The notes: a model not told the origin generated them from the letters alone. DNA of 64,000 bases from Ophioderma brevispina (GCA_023653785.1 JAMKCH010012612.1:23065-87064), one strand, 5' to 3'. Positions 22,836 to 35,549 are shown, numbered from the stretch's first letter. Numbers and translations: made by a program.

Positions 22836-24780
22836 GGAATTGCTCCAAAGTATCAGTATCCAGTATCTAATGTAAGCACACATGTCCGGACAGATACCTG
22901 CTGCCAACTGCCTTAATTCCAGAGTTTCTTAGTCAAAGTCCAACCTCTTGAATCAGTCTCTAGGGAGTTTTTAAGTGAGTTACATCTACTGGTATTGAAC
23001 CTGGTGGAATCTTCAACCTGGAGATGACTCCCCATGGTCTGAATGGCGATGCTCAACAGAATGAGAACTCAGAATGGCCGATCTAAGGTTTCCTTTCAGA
23101 AAGTGAGCGACCATGAAGCAATATCAGGACACACCTGTGTTGTGGAACACACCACAGACAATTGAACATCTCTGGTCTCCCACTGTTGGAGCAACAATGC
23201 CCTGTATGGGAAAATCACCCATGGCAATACACTTGACTCAGCATTAAAATGCCTCCTGCCGGCTTATCATAAGATGTCTTCTTCCACCACCAATGGAGAA
23301 CGTATACATTTAGCAGGAATTGCCCATCAAGACCGTTGTCATAGTGTCAGCGAGCATGCAAGAGCGTATCTGCCAAGTAATCTAAGGTGAAGCACACTAT
23401 GTCCGGACGAGACCTCCTGCCAACCCGCCTAATCCAGAGTTTCTTGAGCAAAGTCCAACCTCTTGAATCAGTCTCTAAGGAGTTTAAAGGAGTAACATCT
23501 ACTTGTATTGACCCTGGTGAGAATCTTCCACCTGGAGCTGTCTCCCCATGGGCTGAATGGCGATGCTCAACAAATTGAGAACCAGAATTGGCCGATCTAA
23601 GGTTTCCTTGCAGAAGTGAGGCTACCTGGAAGCATATCAGGACACTACCTGTGTCGTGGAACAGCACCACAGACAATGGAACATCTCTTGGTCTGCCCAT
23701 TGTTGGAGCAACAATGCCCTGTATGGGAAAGATCAACCCATGGCAATAAACTTGACTCGGCATTAAATGCCTCCTGCCGGCTTATCATAAGATGTCCAAC
23801 ACCAACGGAGAACGTATACATTTTAGCAGGAATTGCCCCATCAGACATCTGTCATAGTGTAGCGAGCATGCAAGAGCGTAGCTGTCAAGTATCTAATGTG
23901 AAGAACACACTTGTTCGGACAGAGACCTGCTGCCAACCTCCTAAATCCAGAGTTTCTTGAGCAAATTCATCAACCTCTTGCATCCGTCTCTCAGATTTAA
24001 AGGTAGTAAACATCTACTGGTAATTGACCTTGGTGAGAATCTCCACCTGGGGCTTTTTGACGCCCATGGTCTGATGGCGATGCTCAACAGATTGAGAACC
24101 AGAATTGGCCGACTAGGCTTCCTGCCGAATTGAGGCCTACCTGGAAGCACTCAGGACACTAACCTGGTTGTGGAAACATCACCACAGACCACTGGAACAT
24201 CTCTTGGTCTGCCATTGTTGGAGCAACAATGCCCTGTATGGGAAAGATTCACCCGTGGCAATAAACTTGACTGCAGCATAAATGCCTCCTGCCGGCTTAT
24301 CATAGATGTCTTCGTCCACCCCCAATGGGAACGTATATCATTTTAGCATAGCAGGAATTGCCCCATCAGACGTTGTCATAGTGTACGAGCATGCAAGAGC
24401 GTACTGTCATGTAGCTAATGTGAAGCACCCTATGTTCCGACAGAGCCCACTCTGCCAACCACCTTAATTCCAAAGTGTTGTTCGTCAGCAAAGTCAAACC
24501 TCTTGAATCAGTCGCTACGGAGCTTAAGAGAGTTCTTGGGGAAAGAAGACTTGCTAGCAACCAAGTAACCTCTAATGTATTGAACGTGATGATCATCTTC
24601 CACCTGGGGCTGACTCCTCATGGACTGAATGGCGATGTTTCAACAGATTGAGAACTAGAATCAGCCGATCTAAGGTTTCTTTGCAGAAGTGGGCTACCTG
24701 GAAGCATTCCAGGACACTACCTGTGGTTGTGGAACAGAACCACAGACAATGGAACATCTCTCTGCATGAAGGGTCAGACA
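22836..24780 (+). repeat. ~515-bp tandem array of LINE D 3' coding sequence (~3.7 copies)
   Basis: The word 'gta(t)ctaatgtgaag.acac' occurs at about 22862, 23375, 23890 and 24408, so the period is 513-518 bp. Each unit carries 'gaatggcgatgctcaacag', 'accacagacaatggaacatc' and 'aatgcctcctgccggctta'. The best copy reads RTRIGRSKVSLQKWGYLE..TAPQTMEHLLVCPL over separate frames, i.e. the cysteine-containing C-terminal region of LINE D. Units differ by small indels. The last unit breaks off at about 24760. Confidence 0.85.
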
Positions 24781-25171
24781 GTTCTCAATGGAGGAAGCTG
24801 GCCAAGTTGTTCACGTCTTTGATGGGTGATCTAGTTCACGACATGTGAACTTTTGAAGCTTGTAAACGTGGATTTGAGGAGCTTTTAGTCCAGAACATTG
24901 CCTTTGGCAGCAAATGTACTGACAGAGTCACATCAATTACTGTATGAATGCATGCCTTTGATGTACCTTGACTTGTTTTGAGTTCCGCACTTCATAAACA
25001 TATTGCAGCTAATGTCATTGTTGAAGGCCAGGCTGAGGATCAGTTCAACTGATTCAAACTTGGGTGCAGTATGGTGTGCAGAAAAAGGGGTGTGTCGGTC
25101 TCTCTTGCGAGCTTTTTTAGAGCTGGTACTTCCTCGAGGCCAAATGCACAAATCTCTACAAGTGACATCTC

Positions 25172-25229
<58 letters not shown>

Positions 25230-25700
25230 AGTGTTTGCTTACTGGCTGATGAACTTCTTTGCAGACTTCAAAGAGTTCATGTTGTTAGTATGTAGCTAGG
25301 TCACCCATCAAAGATGAGAACAACTTGCGGTACTAATTATTTAGAGCAAAGAAAGCCAAAATTGAATCTGGCCTGCTTCCTCCATGTGAGGACTGCCTAA
25401 CCCTTCATGCAGATGGGGCAAACTATATGGTGTCGTAGAAGCCTCTCCAGACACTTCAAGCCCCAATGGTCATGGATGGACTGTACGTCCTGATGGTAAT
25501 TTGATCATCAAGTGGGATGAATTGGCAAACCCCTGCTGCAGACGTGTTTTAGAGTTGTACCCTGCAATAATTGCCCAAGAGGGTGCAAGTTGCCAGACTG
25601 TTGTTGGCTCCTGGGCCCGGTCCGCTTGTGCCCCGGGATCGACCTGTGAAACATGCACGGTGAGGTCATTACTTGGACAGTTCTGATGATTATGGGGGGA
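24780..25700 (+). pseudogene. C-terminal remnant of an uncharacterised Cys-rich-tail protein family
   Basis: Spliced by eye across frames, the segment near 25330-25700 reads NLRY.LFRAKKAKIESG, LLPPCEDCLTLHADGANY and then GHGWTVRPDGNLIIKWDE. A degraded cysteine-rich tail follows. From general knowledge, this order (LPP..D.L..H..RANY..., W..., Cys-rich end) is the C-terminus of a multicopy, functionally uncharacterised family common in cnidarian, mollusc and echinoderm gene sets. Upstream, TFEACKRGFEELL near 24855 may be an earlier part. Several stops and a (CT)n expansion at 25168-25230 break it. Its relative at 52020-52425 is an N-terminal piece of the same family. Confidence 0.55.
25168..25230. 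repeat. (CT)n microsatellite
   Basis: Near-pure CT run interrupted by single C or G changes. It lies within the Cys-rich protein remnant. Confidence 0.9.
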
Positions 25701-25869
25701 CGAGGAAAGAAGACTATTAAAGAAGGCAAAATACAGATGAAATAGATTGGCCAAAATACTGTAATTGAGACTTTGTGAATTGGTGACTAGTTATGTATAA
25801 TTATTCCGAGTGTAATACAGTAAACACTTAAAAAACGCCATGATTCAAAGGGCTACAATTCAAACAGCA

Positions 25870-27640
25870 ACGCAAGTTACCAAATGCTAATTTGGCACAT
25901 GGCGCCAATTTGGGATATGAAAATTAGATTTATTGAAATGGATGGCCTATGAAATCATTTTGGTTGTGTTTAATCAACAACTCATTTTAGCAGTTTTGTG
26001 GGAGTTTGTACCTAAAATTCTTTATGAATCAGGATATGGCCGCAATAGTAAGGCTCGCGCAATTCCAATGGCAGGCAATTTGGTTAGCAAATTAAAAAAA
26101 GCTGCTCAAGTTGTCCTTGAAGTCTTGATACACACATGATTATAATAATAGTGCAATAGTGTAATTGTAAACTTAAGGTAAGATTATCATGTGATAACTT
26201 GACCAATGACTGTTAAAGTCAAAATTTGTCAAAATTTACGAAAATGGCGGCCATTTTGGATTTCTTTACAAATTAGGTTTATTTTTAAAAAGCATGGATT
26301 TGAGTTCGTGGTTGTCCATTATCAACACCTTGTGTTAGCATATATTTCCACTAAAAGAATTTCTTTTCTACAAGACATTATATGGCCGGATAATAAATAT
26401 AACGAAAATTTCAAAGGTGGCCATTTTCTTATTGCAAAATTAGCATGCTAGGTTGTCACCTTCGAATTCTTTTATAAACTAATACCGATTTTTTTTTAAA
26501 AAAAGTAAAAAATTGCAAATTTAAAAGTGCTTGTCAATCATGTGATACCTTGAATATTTGACTGTTAAAGTCAAAATTAGGCTCAATTAGGCGAGGCCAT
26601 TTTGGATTTATGCAGATTAGGTTTTAATTTAAATGTATGGATTTGAGTTCTGGTGGGTGTCCATTGTCAAACCCCACCTCCTGTTAGCTTTTATTCCACT
26701 AAAAGAATTCTCTAAAAGACATCATATGGCTAAAACTAGTTTTGGAGAAATTTCATTGGCGGCCATTTGTTATGCAAATTAGCAGGTTTAAGTTTACGCT
26801 ACTATATGGATGTGTTTTATATGCAAAATTTATGTATGATGAGTTTCTGAGTAAGTTGATAACACACTTCGCTTTGCCACGCCTGATGGTACCGACAACC
26901 TATCTGGCCCAAGGACTATTGCCTCATTCTTCTTTACTGCGCTGCGCTGCTCCCCCCCCCCCCAACCCAATTTGACGACGTCAGAACTGCGCTCCTTTTC
27001 CATTTCATTAATTGACTTCTAATCATTCTTGTCCGTCAGGATGATTTCATAGGCAGCGGTTATTCTATTCCGAAGTTCTGGCAAGTTTGCGGGTGGTTCT
27101 GCTTAATGTTCCTCTAGGGCGAAGGTCTAGCGGAGTCAAAAGGGGATCTTCGCAACGAATAACCGACTGCCTTTGACAAGCATCAGACGGACAAGAAGAT
27201 AGAAGTCGATGGAATGGAAAAGAGGAACGCAAAGCAGATCCGTTTTGTTACGACGGCCCCAACTTCCCCACGTAGAGAGGACAGAGCAGTGCAGTACAGA
27301 AGAATGAGAAGATCTGGGAATTTCTAATAATTTTGGAAACTAACTTTTCAATATCGACTGGACCTTTGTCGCAAAAAACAAAAGCAAAAACAATGAACAA
27401 CGAATGAGCTTGGAGAAGGTGTATTGTCTAAAGACTACTGAAAGAGTAGTAACAATCCGTGGATAAATGAAAAATGGTACAAATGTCAATCGGCCATAAC
27501 TCCGTCAATATGCATCTCGTGGAAAAAGATCGTTTCGGTGTTGTAAACCTAATGACATGCAATTCTCAGAAGAGGTATTCATTGTATGTTTTAACTTGTT
27601 TCTCCTAATGAATAGAGCGCACTTTGAGGGTTTCTTTTTT
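25870..27640 (-). repeat. Right arm of the long inverted repeat
   Basis: This is the reverse complement of 20760-21735, with two additions. One is an internal direct duplication with period about 354 bp ('gactgttaaagtcaaaat' at 26208 and 26562). The other is the hairpin element at 26923-27308. Words 'aaaatggcggccattttgg' recur at about 26240 and 26760. Confidence 0.75.
26923..27308. mobile_element. Fold-back/hairpin element inserted in the right arm
   Basis: 'tcattcttctttactgcgctg' (from 26924) pairs with 'cagtacagaagaatga' (27291-27306). 'cattcttgtccgtcaggatg' pairs with 'catcagacggacaagaag', and 'ggcagcggttattc' with 'gaataaccgactgcc'. Arms are about 170 bp. A C12 run lies at 26952-26963. 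The left arm of the big inverted repeat lacks this segment, so it arrived after the arms formed. Confidence 0.75.
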
Positions 27641-29168
27641 TGAGACACGGTATTTGTTGATTGTCACTATGTATAGAGCAGTACATTCACCACTCAAATG
27701 TATCCTAATTGAGGGCGCTTTTTTCAAATGGCCATGGGCATTCTTCGGTCATGGTTGTGACCTTAAAAAGGGGAAATTCAACTCAATGCTGTTTTCCCAA
27801 TAAAAACCAATTGTTATTTACTTTTGTATAAGAAAAATTTTTAGACCAAACCTAACCAAAAATAATGTTTCCACTTCGCTAGATTGATTACTTTTGTCAT
27901 GAGGGGCAAAAAAAGTTCGGTAACGTTGTGACCTCAGAAAAAAAAAGTGTTTAGAATTCAAACTTCAATGTAAAATTCTGTGAATATTAAAGTACTCACA
28001 TTCTTATATTTATTTAGAAAGACTGGTGTGTTGTCATTGCAATATGTTGGGTAATTTAAAGGAACAAGCAAGCTTTACTGGAGGAAAATTACAACGTTAT
28101 AATCACTAAGTACGGTCACGTGTGAGACATTGGTGGTTGCGGGAGTGTGACATCTCACGCAAAATTGATGACTATTGGTAATGTGCACCAAAAATGAAGT
28201 TTAATAAAAATTGTGTATATCACTAGGCATCTTCCAACTATTTCAAACACTTCATTTACAATGTCATCAGTATAGTATGAGTTTCTGTGTTGAATATGCT
28301 AGTTGCAAAATTTGGCAACTTCACCCCAAACTTTTAAAAGGCACCCATCTGGAAATCACAGGTTTAAACCAGTCTTTATTATAATAATTGTTGGTGTTTG
28401 TTTTAACGCTGATATATTCATATTTTAAATTATAATAAACGTTAACCACACTGCTACTTTCTTCAATATGACTAGAAATTTATGTCTTCAAATACTAAAA
28501 TTGTGGGCGGTCATTGTGTGTGACAGTATCGCACATCAATAACGTTTGGAAAGGGGGGAAAGATCTAAACCATTTATTTTGTATAATGGAAGGTAAATAA
28601 ACTGGCCTTTGACATGCAATATGAACATTAATGAGAAAGTGGTTGTCTAGTTAATAAAGCTTTGGTTTTTTTTTTTTTTTTTTTAATTATATCAATTTAC
28701 CTTTAGTAAATTACTTGTTATTACTTGGTCTCAGTTCCTATAAATTTCAAACAAAAATTAAAAGCTAATTAATATAAAAATATTTTTAAATTAATCAAAT
28801 TTTACCTCAGTAATAATCTCAATTTTTTAACCAAATATTTACAGAAGTTCATTATGCAAATGGGATGTTTGGTTGACATTTGCTTAAAAATATCATGCAG
28901 GAAACTGGGAAGGATGATTAACGTGAGAAGTAAAGGAAATTTCTTTCGGAAGGGTCCAGAGACCACTTTCGGAAAAAAATTACGGGTCTGAAGAATATTC
29001 CACATTGAAAATAACCGTTCTAAGTTCTCCCCTGGCCGCCTTAGTAACTATAATGGACAGTTGAAAAAAGAAGCACAATTGATAGATAATGAGGAAAGAA
29101 AAAGGGCTAGGACGTATATGGGCGAATAATTGTTTCCCTTTCGGAAAAAAAACAAAAAAAAAACAAAA
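27405..29168 (+). repeat. 1.75-kb tandem unit, copy B
   Basis: It begins 'aatgagcttggagaaggtgtattgtct', and the next unit begins identically at 29169. Its first 240 bp equal the outer part of the right inverted-repeat arm. The rest (27760-29168) is AT-rich, non-coding, with several GGTCACGTGTGTGAC-like motifs (for example 28114-28128) and a T-rich run at 28663-28684. Confidence 0.85.
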
Positions 29169-30904
29169 TAATGAGCTTGGAGAAGGTGTATTGTCTAAAG
29201 ACTACTGAAAGAGTAACAATCCGTGGATAAAATGAAAAAGTGGTACAAATTTTCAATCGGCCATAACTCAGTCAATATGCATCCTATTGGAAAGATCGTT
29301 TCGGTGTTGTAAACCTAATGACATGCACTTCTCAGAAGTGTATTAATTTGTATGGTTTACTTTTTTCTCCTCATGAAATAGAGGTCACTTTGAGGGTTTC
29401 CTTTTTTTGAGACACCCGGTATTTGTTGATGTCAAATGTATAGAGCAGTCACATTCACCACTCAAATGTATCCTAATTGAGGGCGCTTTTCAAAATGGCC
29501 ATGGGTCATTCTTCGGTTAGGTTTGTGACCTAAAAAATGGGAAATTTCAACTTAATGCTGTTTTGCCAATATAACCAATCTGTTATTTACCTTTTGTATA
29601 ATGAAAAATCTTTAGACCAAACCTAACCAAAAATAATGTTTCCACTTTCGCTAGATTGATTATTTTGTCATGAGGGGCAAATAAAGCTCGGTCACGTTTG
29701 TGACCTCAGAAAAAAAGGGGTTTTTAGAATTCAAACTTCAACTGTAAAATTCTGTGAATATTTAAGTACTCACATTCTTATATTTATTTTAGAAAGACTG
29801 GTGTGTTGTCATTGCAACTATGTTGGTAATTAAAAGGAACAAGCAAGCTTTACTTGGAAATTAACAAATTTATATCACTAAGTACGGTCACGTGTGTGAC
29901 ATTGGTGGTTACGAGTGTGACATCTCACGCAAAATTGATGACTATTGGTAATGTGCACCAAAAATGAAGTTTTAATAAAATATTGTGTATATCCATAGGC
30001 CTATTCTCAACTATTTCAAACACTCTCATTACAATGTCATCAGTAATAGTATGCAGATTTCCTGTGTTGAAATAGTGCTAGTCTGCAAAATTTGGCAACT
30101 TCACCCCAAACTTTCAAAAGACACATGGAAATCAAGTTTAAACCAGTCTTTATTATAATAATTGTTGTTTTCTTGTTTAAGCTGATCATATTCATATTTT
30201 AACTGATAATAAAAGTTAACACTGCTACCTTCTTCAATATGACTAGAAATTTATGTCCTTCAAATACTAAAAATTGTGAGTGCCGGTCACGTGTGTGACA
30301 GTATTAGCACATCAATAACTTTTGAAAGAGGAAAGATCTAAACCATTTATTTTGTATAATGGAAGGTACATAAACTGGCTTTGACATGAAATATGAACAT
30401 TACTGAGACAGTGGTTTTCTAGTAATAAAAGCTTTGTATTTTTCGTCACGTGTGTGACATACCAAAGTCAATTAAAATTCTCTGTTAATTACTTGTCTAT
30501 TTCCTATAAATTTCAAACAAAAATTAAAAGCTAATTAATATAAAACTAAAGAAGCAAAATGTTGTAATAATCTCACTTTTTTAACCAAAAATATTAAAGA
30601 AGTTCATTATGCAAATGAGGATGTTTGAGTTGAACATCTTGCTTAAAAATATCATGCAGGAAATTGGAAGGATGATTAACGTGATAATGTAAAGGAAATT
30701 TCTTTCGGAAGTGTCCAGAGACCACTTTCGGAAAAAATACGGTCTGAAGAATATTCATACATTTAAATAACCGTCTCTGTCTCCGTCGCTTTCGTAACTA
30801 TAATGGACAGTTGAACAAAGAAGCACAATGGATAATGATGAAAAGAAAAAGGGCTAGACGTATATGGGAGAATAATGTATCCCTTGTCGGAAAAACAAAA
30901 TAAT
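29169..30904 (+). repeat. 1.75-kb tandem unit, copy C
   Basis: It aligns to copy B from end to end with scattered 1-3 bp indels. It carries GTCACGTGTGTGAC at 29887-29900, about 30285-30298 and about 30445-30458. 'aataatgag' at its right edge marks where a further unit would begin, but sequence then diverges ('agaggcgcagccg'). Confidence 0.85.
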
Positions 30905-31590
30905 GAGAGAGGCGCAGCCGAGCCCATTTTTAAAGTTTTCCCGGCCGATGATATATTTTGAACCCATGAAGGATACTCTATTTTCTATTTTATTACCTAA
31001 GACAGCTTTATTTAATAAAATAAATGCATTCGCGGCGCATTATGCTTTAGATAATGGACAGTAAACTGACCAATCAGAATGTGCTGCCTTCTCAATAATG
31101 GGCAGTAGAGGTAATAGAAATGTGCATTTAGAGATAATACAGCCGTCTTCAAGGAGCCACCTAACTTGTCCAACTTGTCATCTACTGTCTGAAGATGTCC
31201 AGTCTTTTTTCTAACGTTTCGCCAACGTATCGAAACCCCTGAGAGAGCAGAATAGGATTTAATAAAGTGCGTGAACGGAGAACATCGAGAAAATCCTATT
31301 AAATACTACATGAAAATTTATGTGAGAAAATGCCCAACTCAGTCATTCATTCTTGAGGAAGGAAAAACGCGTTATGTATTACCCTGTAGCAGATTTACTA
31401 AATTAGCTGTCATTATCGTGAGTAACAACGGAAATTCGATTGTACGAAATGGGCAAACGAGGAGAGTAAACCACATTAAGTTATAGAATGGCTAACACGG
31501 ATAAAGAAGAGTAGCGCTTAAAAAAAAGATTTGACCCTGGTTTAGGAATACGGCCAGTAGAGGTCATTTCCTTTGAGCTCAGTTGTAGCT
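30905..31590. other. Unassigned sequence
   Basis: 'ctgaccaatcagaatgtgctg' near 31066 resembles a phrase found in invertebrate fold-back elements, but no paired arm was identified. A 71-codon frame at 31271-31486 has no recognised similarity. Confidence 0.4.
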
Positions 31591-32947
31591 TACAGCCTGT
31601 TCCAAAAATGTTAACACTCGGGACAAAAACATTTTGTTTTTGTTAAAGTACGCATGTGTATTTGTTTGATTTGCTCTTAACGCTAAAGAAATAAGCTTTT
31701 ATGTGCCGTTTATTTCATTCCAATCCGATATGTACAAAAGATATGCTTTGTCAAAAAAGGAGAGTGCAAAATCGGATTGGTCGGATTTGCATCGGTTACC
31801 TTTTGTAAGATTGTGGGAAACATGATTTTGTAACATACTCAAAGCTGGAAGGTATTGATTGACAATTGAACCTACTGACTCTTTGTCAATCCCTTTTGAA
31901 CTCCATGATAGTAATTAAAATGTGACCATTGTCTTTATGATCAGCAATACGTTTTTGTGCGTGTTCAAATATTAATCAGTGAGTTCACTTTCATTACAAG
32001 TCTTAGCCTTATCAAATTGCTCAGAATTACATAGAATGCTAAAACCAATTAACCAAATCAACCCAAACAAACAATTAGACTCTTCATATTGAATTCCCAA
32101 TGAAACAAATGATTCTGTAGAGAGAACAAACAACAAAACACGCAAAGACACTAAAGAGAAAAAGAAACGTAGATAGTGAAGCAGGCGAAATTGGCAGGCC
32201 CAGCAGAACCATAAGGGACCAGAATGATAAAAAACTCGAACCAACATCTCTCATTAGCCATTGTGATAGATACAACCATGAGCGCGTGGTATAACCCGCT
32301 GACAGGAATTTTGAAGTCTTCCTTCGACGGAATAAGGCAGCAAGATCCATTTCTTTTTCTTTTAAAATGGAAAGAAGATGTTTACTGAAGTTAAAGGTGC
32401 TTGTTCCGATCGTCTTTGGGACCCCCCTGGTTTAACCGAAAGTAGTATCAATTTTGATATTAGATGAAAGGCCGTATTTTTCTCATTGTCGTCCTGAAAT
32501 TTCAGCTTTCAAATCCATTTCTTTCTCAAGATATAGATAAAAAACTACCGTTTTAGTGGTTAACCATCATATTAGCACAGTAGTGAATAGGGCGTTGCAC
32601 TATGCATTATCGCGTCTAGCATCAAAACCGCAAGTTTGTTTCCCACGGTACTTGATGGTCGGTGTGTACAGGTGTCAGGCTCTCATATCATAATAGAGAA
32701 CCTGATAGACAAAAATCGGAACAAGCACCTTTAAGTGTATTTATGTTGCGTCATGCATTTCAAATACTTGGAGGCGGAAATCGGACCAAGTTGAATTTGA
32801 ACTCTCACATTTGATGAAGCATATCTACACATCGGACTGGAATGAAATAAATGACAAATAAAAGAATAATTGTTTGGCCAATGCGTACCTTTCTTTTTAA
32901 CAACATGCCCTTGTCCCGAGTGTTAAAATTTTTTGGGACAGCGTGTA
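31591..32947. mobile_element. TA-flanked DNA element with ~190-bp TIRs
   Basis: Left TACAGCCTGTTCCAAAAATG and the complement of the right end TACACGCTGTCCCAAAAAAT begin TIRs that share AACACTCGGGACA and 'ttatttcattcca.tccgat.tgta' over about 190 bp. TA is at both edges. No transposase is seen; the minus frames at 31972-32350 look random. It contains the nested TTAA MITE at 32391-32734. The family resembles the element at 730-1808 in its terminal bases. Confidence 0.85.
32391..32734. mobile_element. Nested 344-bp TTAA MITE
   Basis: TTAAAGGTGCTTGTTCCGAT at 32391 and ATCGGAACAAGCACCTTTAA ending at 32734 are near-perfect inverted repeats. TTAA at each edge is the likely target duplication. Its TTAAAGG start matches other TTAA-type ends in the window. 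It is inserted in the element at 31591-32947 and is therefore younger. Confidence 0.85.
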
Positions 32948-34739
32948 TGGGCAGTTGGCAAAGTTCATAACGCACAGGCGTACACGAAATGCTAAAGATA
33001 AGAACATCGCCAAGCCGTAGGTGTTTATGCAAACCGGTCGGCCTTTCTCTTTCCCGAAAAAATCACAGATAATATGTTATCCGTTGAATACAGATTAATT
33101 TAAGTGTATGTTGACTGATGGGTTTCATTTCCTGATGAGTAAAACACCCCTTCAAATGTGACTAGTCTAGTATGCGTGGATGGAACACATTGACATACAC
33201 GTGAGTACCTATTACCTCTAGGGTATTTTCTTGCGGATGATCAGACCCGTTAGGTGTGATGATGTTGATAAATAGAGAGATTGCAATTACGCCCTCCTTA
33301 GGCCAAACCGGAGTGCAACTTTTTAAAACCTTGTTTCATTTTTTGGCCAGAAAAAAAATATGCTGAAAATTCAAATTACTTCCAACACTCTGTTTTCTTT
33401 TTATGAGTATTTCAATTCCCCATACAGCACCATGATAACATAATTAACATGGTGGTGTACATGCCAAAGTATGTTTTGACAAAAATGAGGGCGCCCCTTC
33501 CACCAAATCGCTGACTGTCTTTACAAGACAGTGCATGGTGCTTCAATGTGAATCTGCACACATTAGGAAATCTTACTTGTGTTTGAAATGCAACGATTGA
33601 AAAAATAAATCGGATCCATCTAGAAATACCAATGAAGACAATAAACATGTATTATAGCGAGAACACAGCACCTTAAACCTTAAACATAGAGAATTCATTA
33701 TTTTAAGTCATACAAAAACGTGCAAACATAAATATACTAAATATCACAGTGATATTCATTCAGAGACTCAGTGGTCAAAACAAACCTGTTGATTACAACA
33801 TTCCAGTGTAAAAGAAGATATGGTCCGGCAGGAACCGTAGTCCGGGCTCCATAGACGACAACGAAATAAGCGTGAAACTAATGTTGCGTGAAGAGTCAAC
33901 TGAATCGAGTGCCGTATTCTTCACCGTTGTAAGGGCGGACTCGTTGAAGCCGGAGTGACATATCTCCTGCCACACAGGTTTAACTGTTTAGGTTTGTTGT
34001 GTAAGTTCAGTTTCTCGATCCGCCATTTGTCCGAATCCAACATAAACTGATTCCATAATCCCTCTAGTCTTTCATATATAAGGGTGCTTCAGGTGGGCGT
34101 AAAATTTTCTTATTTGTACCTTGGGCGGGCAGGCAGCCTATGGGTTCCTGCCCCTTTCTGCTGCCCTGGGGTTTGCTGAAAAGTTCCATTACTCTCACAT
34201 GGTTCCGCGCCGATTGCGCTACAAATTTGCCCGTGTTAGAAACTAACTCATAAAATATAATTGTAATAGAACAAAATTCTCGCGAAACCGGCGGAAATTA
34301 CCATTTTAAAACTATTTTGGTAAAAAATATGAGGTTATTTTTGGGTCACAAACACGTGATGGGCATCAACCTTGGGGGGATGATCGTATTGACCATCCCC
34401 GCCTCATCAAAATATAATTGAGGGTGATAGCTACCCCCCATCCCCCCGGTAGTTACCCTATGAGGGTGCTTCTTGCCACTCGCGGAAGCATTAAATCTCT
34501 GGTCTCGTTCGCACTGCTAGAAGCCTTTGCATGCCAAATCTCACATTATTTTGTTTTCCATTTCCTGAGCCGCCTCGCGCCACTTTCTGTTGTTTTCCTT
34601 TTTAGTCGGCCACTCTATCCTTTTATCCTAGTTGGTAGTTAATTTACCACATGGTCGACACAATTAACATTTTGCTGCGCGCGTATGAATGTCAGGAAAT
34701 AAGTGTGTTAGTTTGTGTTTTCAGCAGCCATTTAAAGGA
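32948..34739. other. Unassigned sequence
   Basis: No gene, paired TIR or tandem repeat was recognised. Short frames (33412-33648, 33793-33975, 34418-34642) lack family resemblance. Confidence 0.45.
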
Positions 34740-35350
<611 letters not shown>

Positions 35351-35549
35351 GGGGACTCCGCGTTTTCTTATACCGGTGGATGGCGCAGTGTTGGCCAAAT
35401 TTGTTGACGATCATTATATGACCGGTGTACAGAAAACAAAAGGAAATAATATAGAGGCATTCTCTTTTAGGTTTGTACATTTACAGATTTAATACTGTTA
35501 TATAGCCTCCATTTTGTGATTGAAAATAGTATTTTATTTTATTTTCTCA

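Larger units (their letters stand above)
20530..27760. mobile_element. 7.2-kb composite bounded by kilobase-long inverted arms
   Basis: Arms of roughly 1 kb (left 20760-21735; right 25870-27640) are reverse complements along their length. Both carry repeated AAAATGGCCGCCATTTT-type words. The core (21800-25860) holds a LINE remnant, a tandem array of its 3' end, and a remnant of an uncharacterised protein family. Outside the left arm a roughly 160-bp direct duplication (20530-20760) contains 'gagggcgcttttcaaatggcc'. The same phrase follows the right arm at 27710 in the same orientation, so the exact outer termini are unclear. The arrangement looks like a long-TIR DNA transposon that accumulated insertions, or a large inverted duplication. 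Confidence 0.6.

Noticed and set aside
25003..25299. 98-codon frame ending in Ser/Leu repeats
   Set aside because: The repetitive part is the (CT)n microsatellite. The rest lies in the broken protein-family remnant, in a frame that does not match the family.
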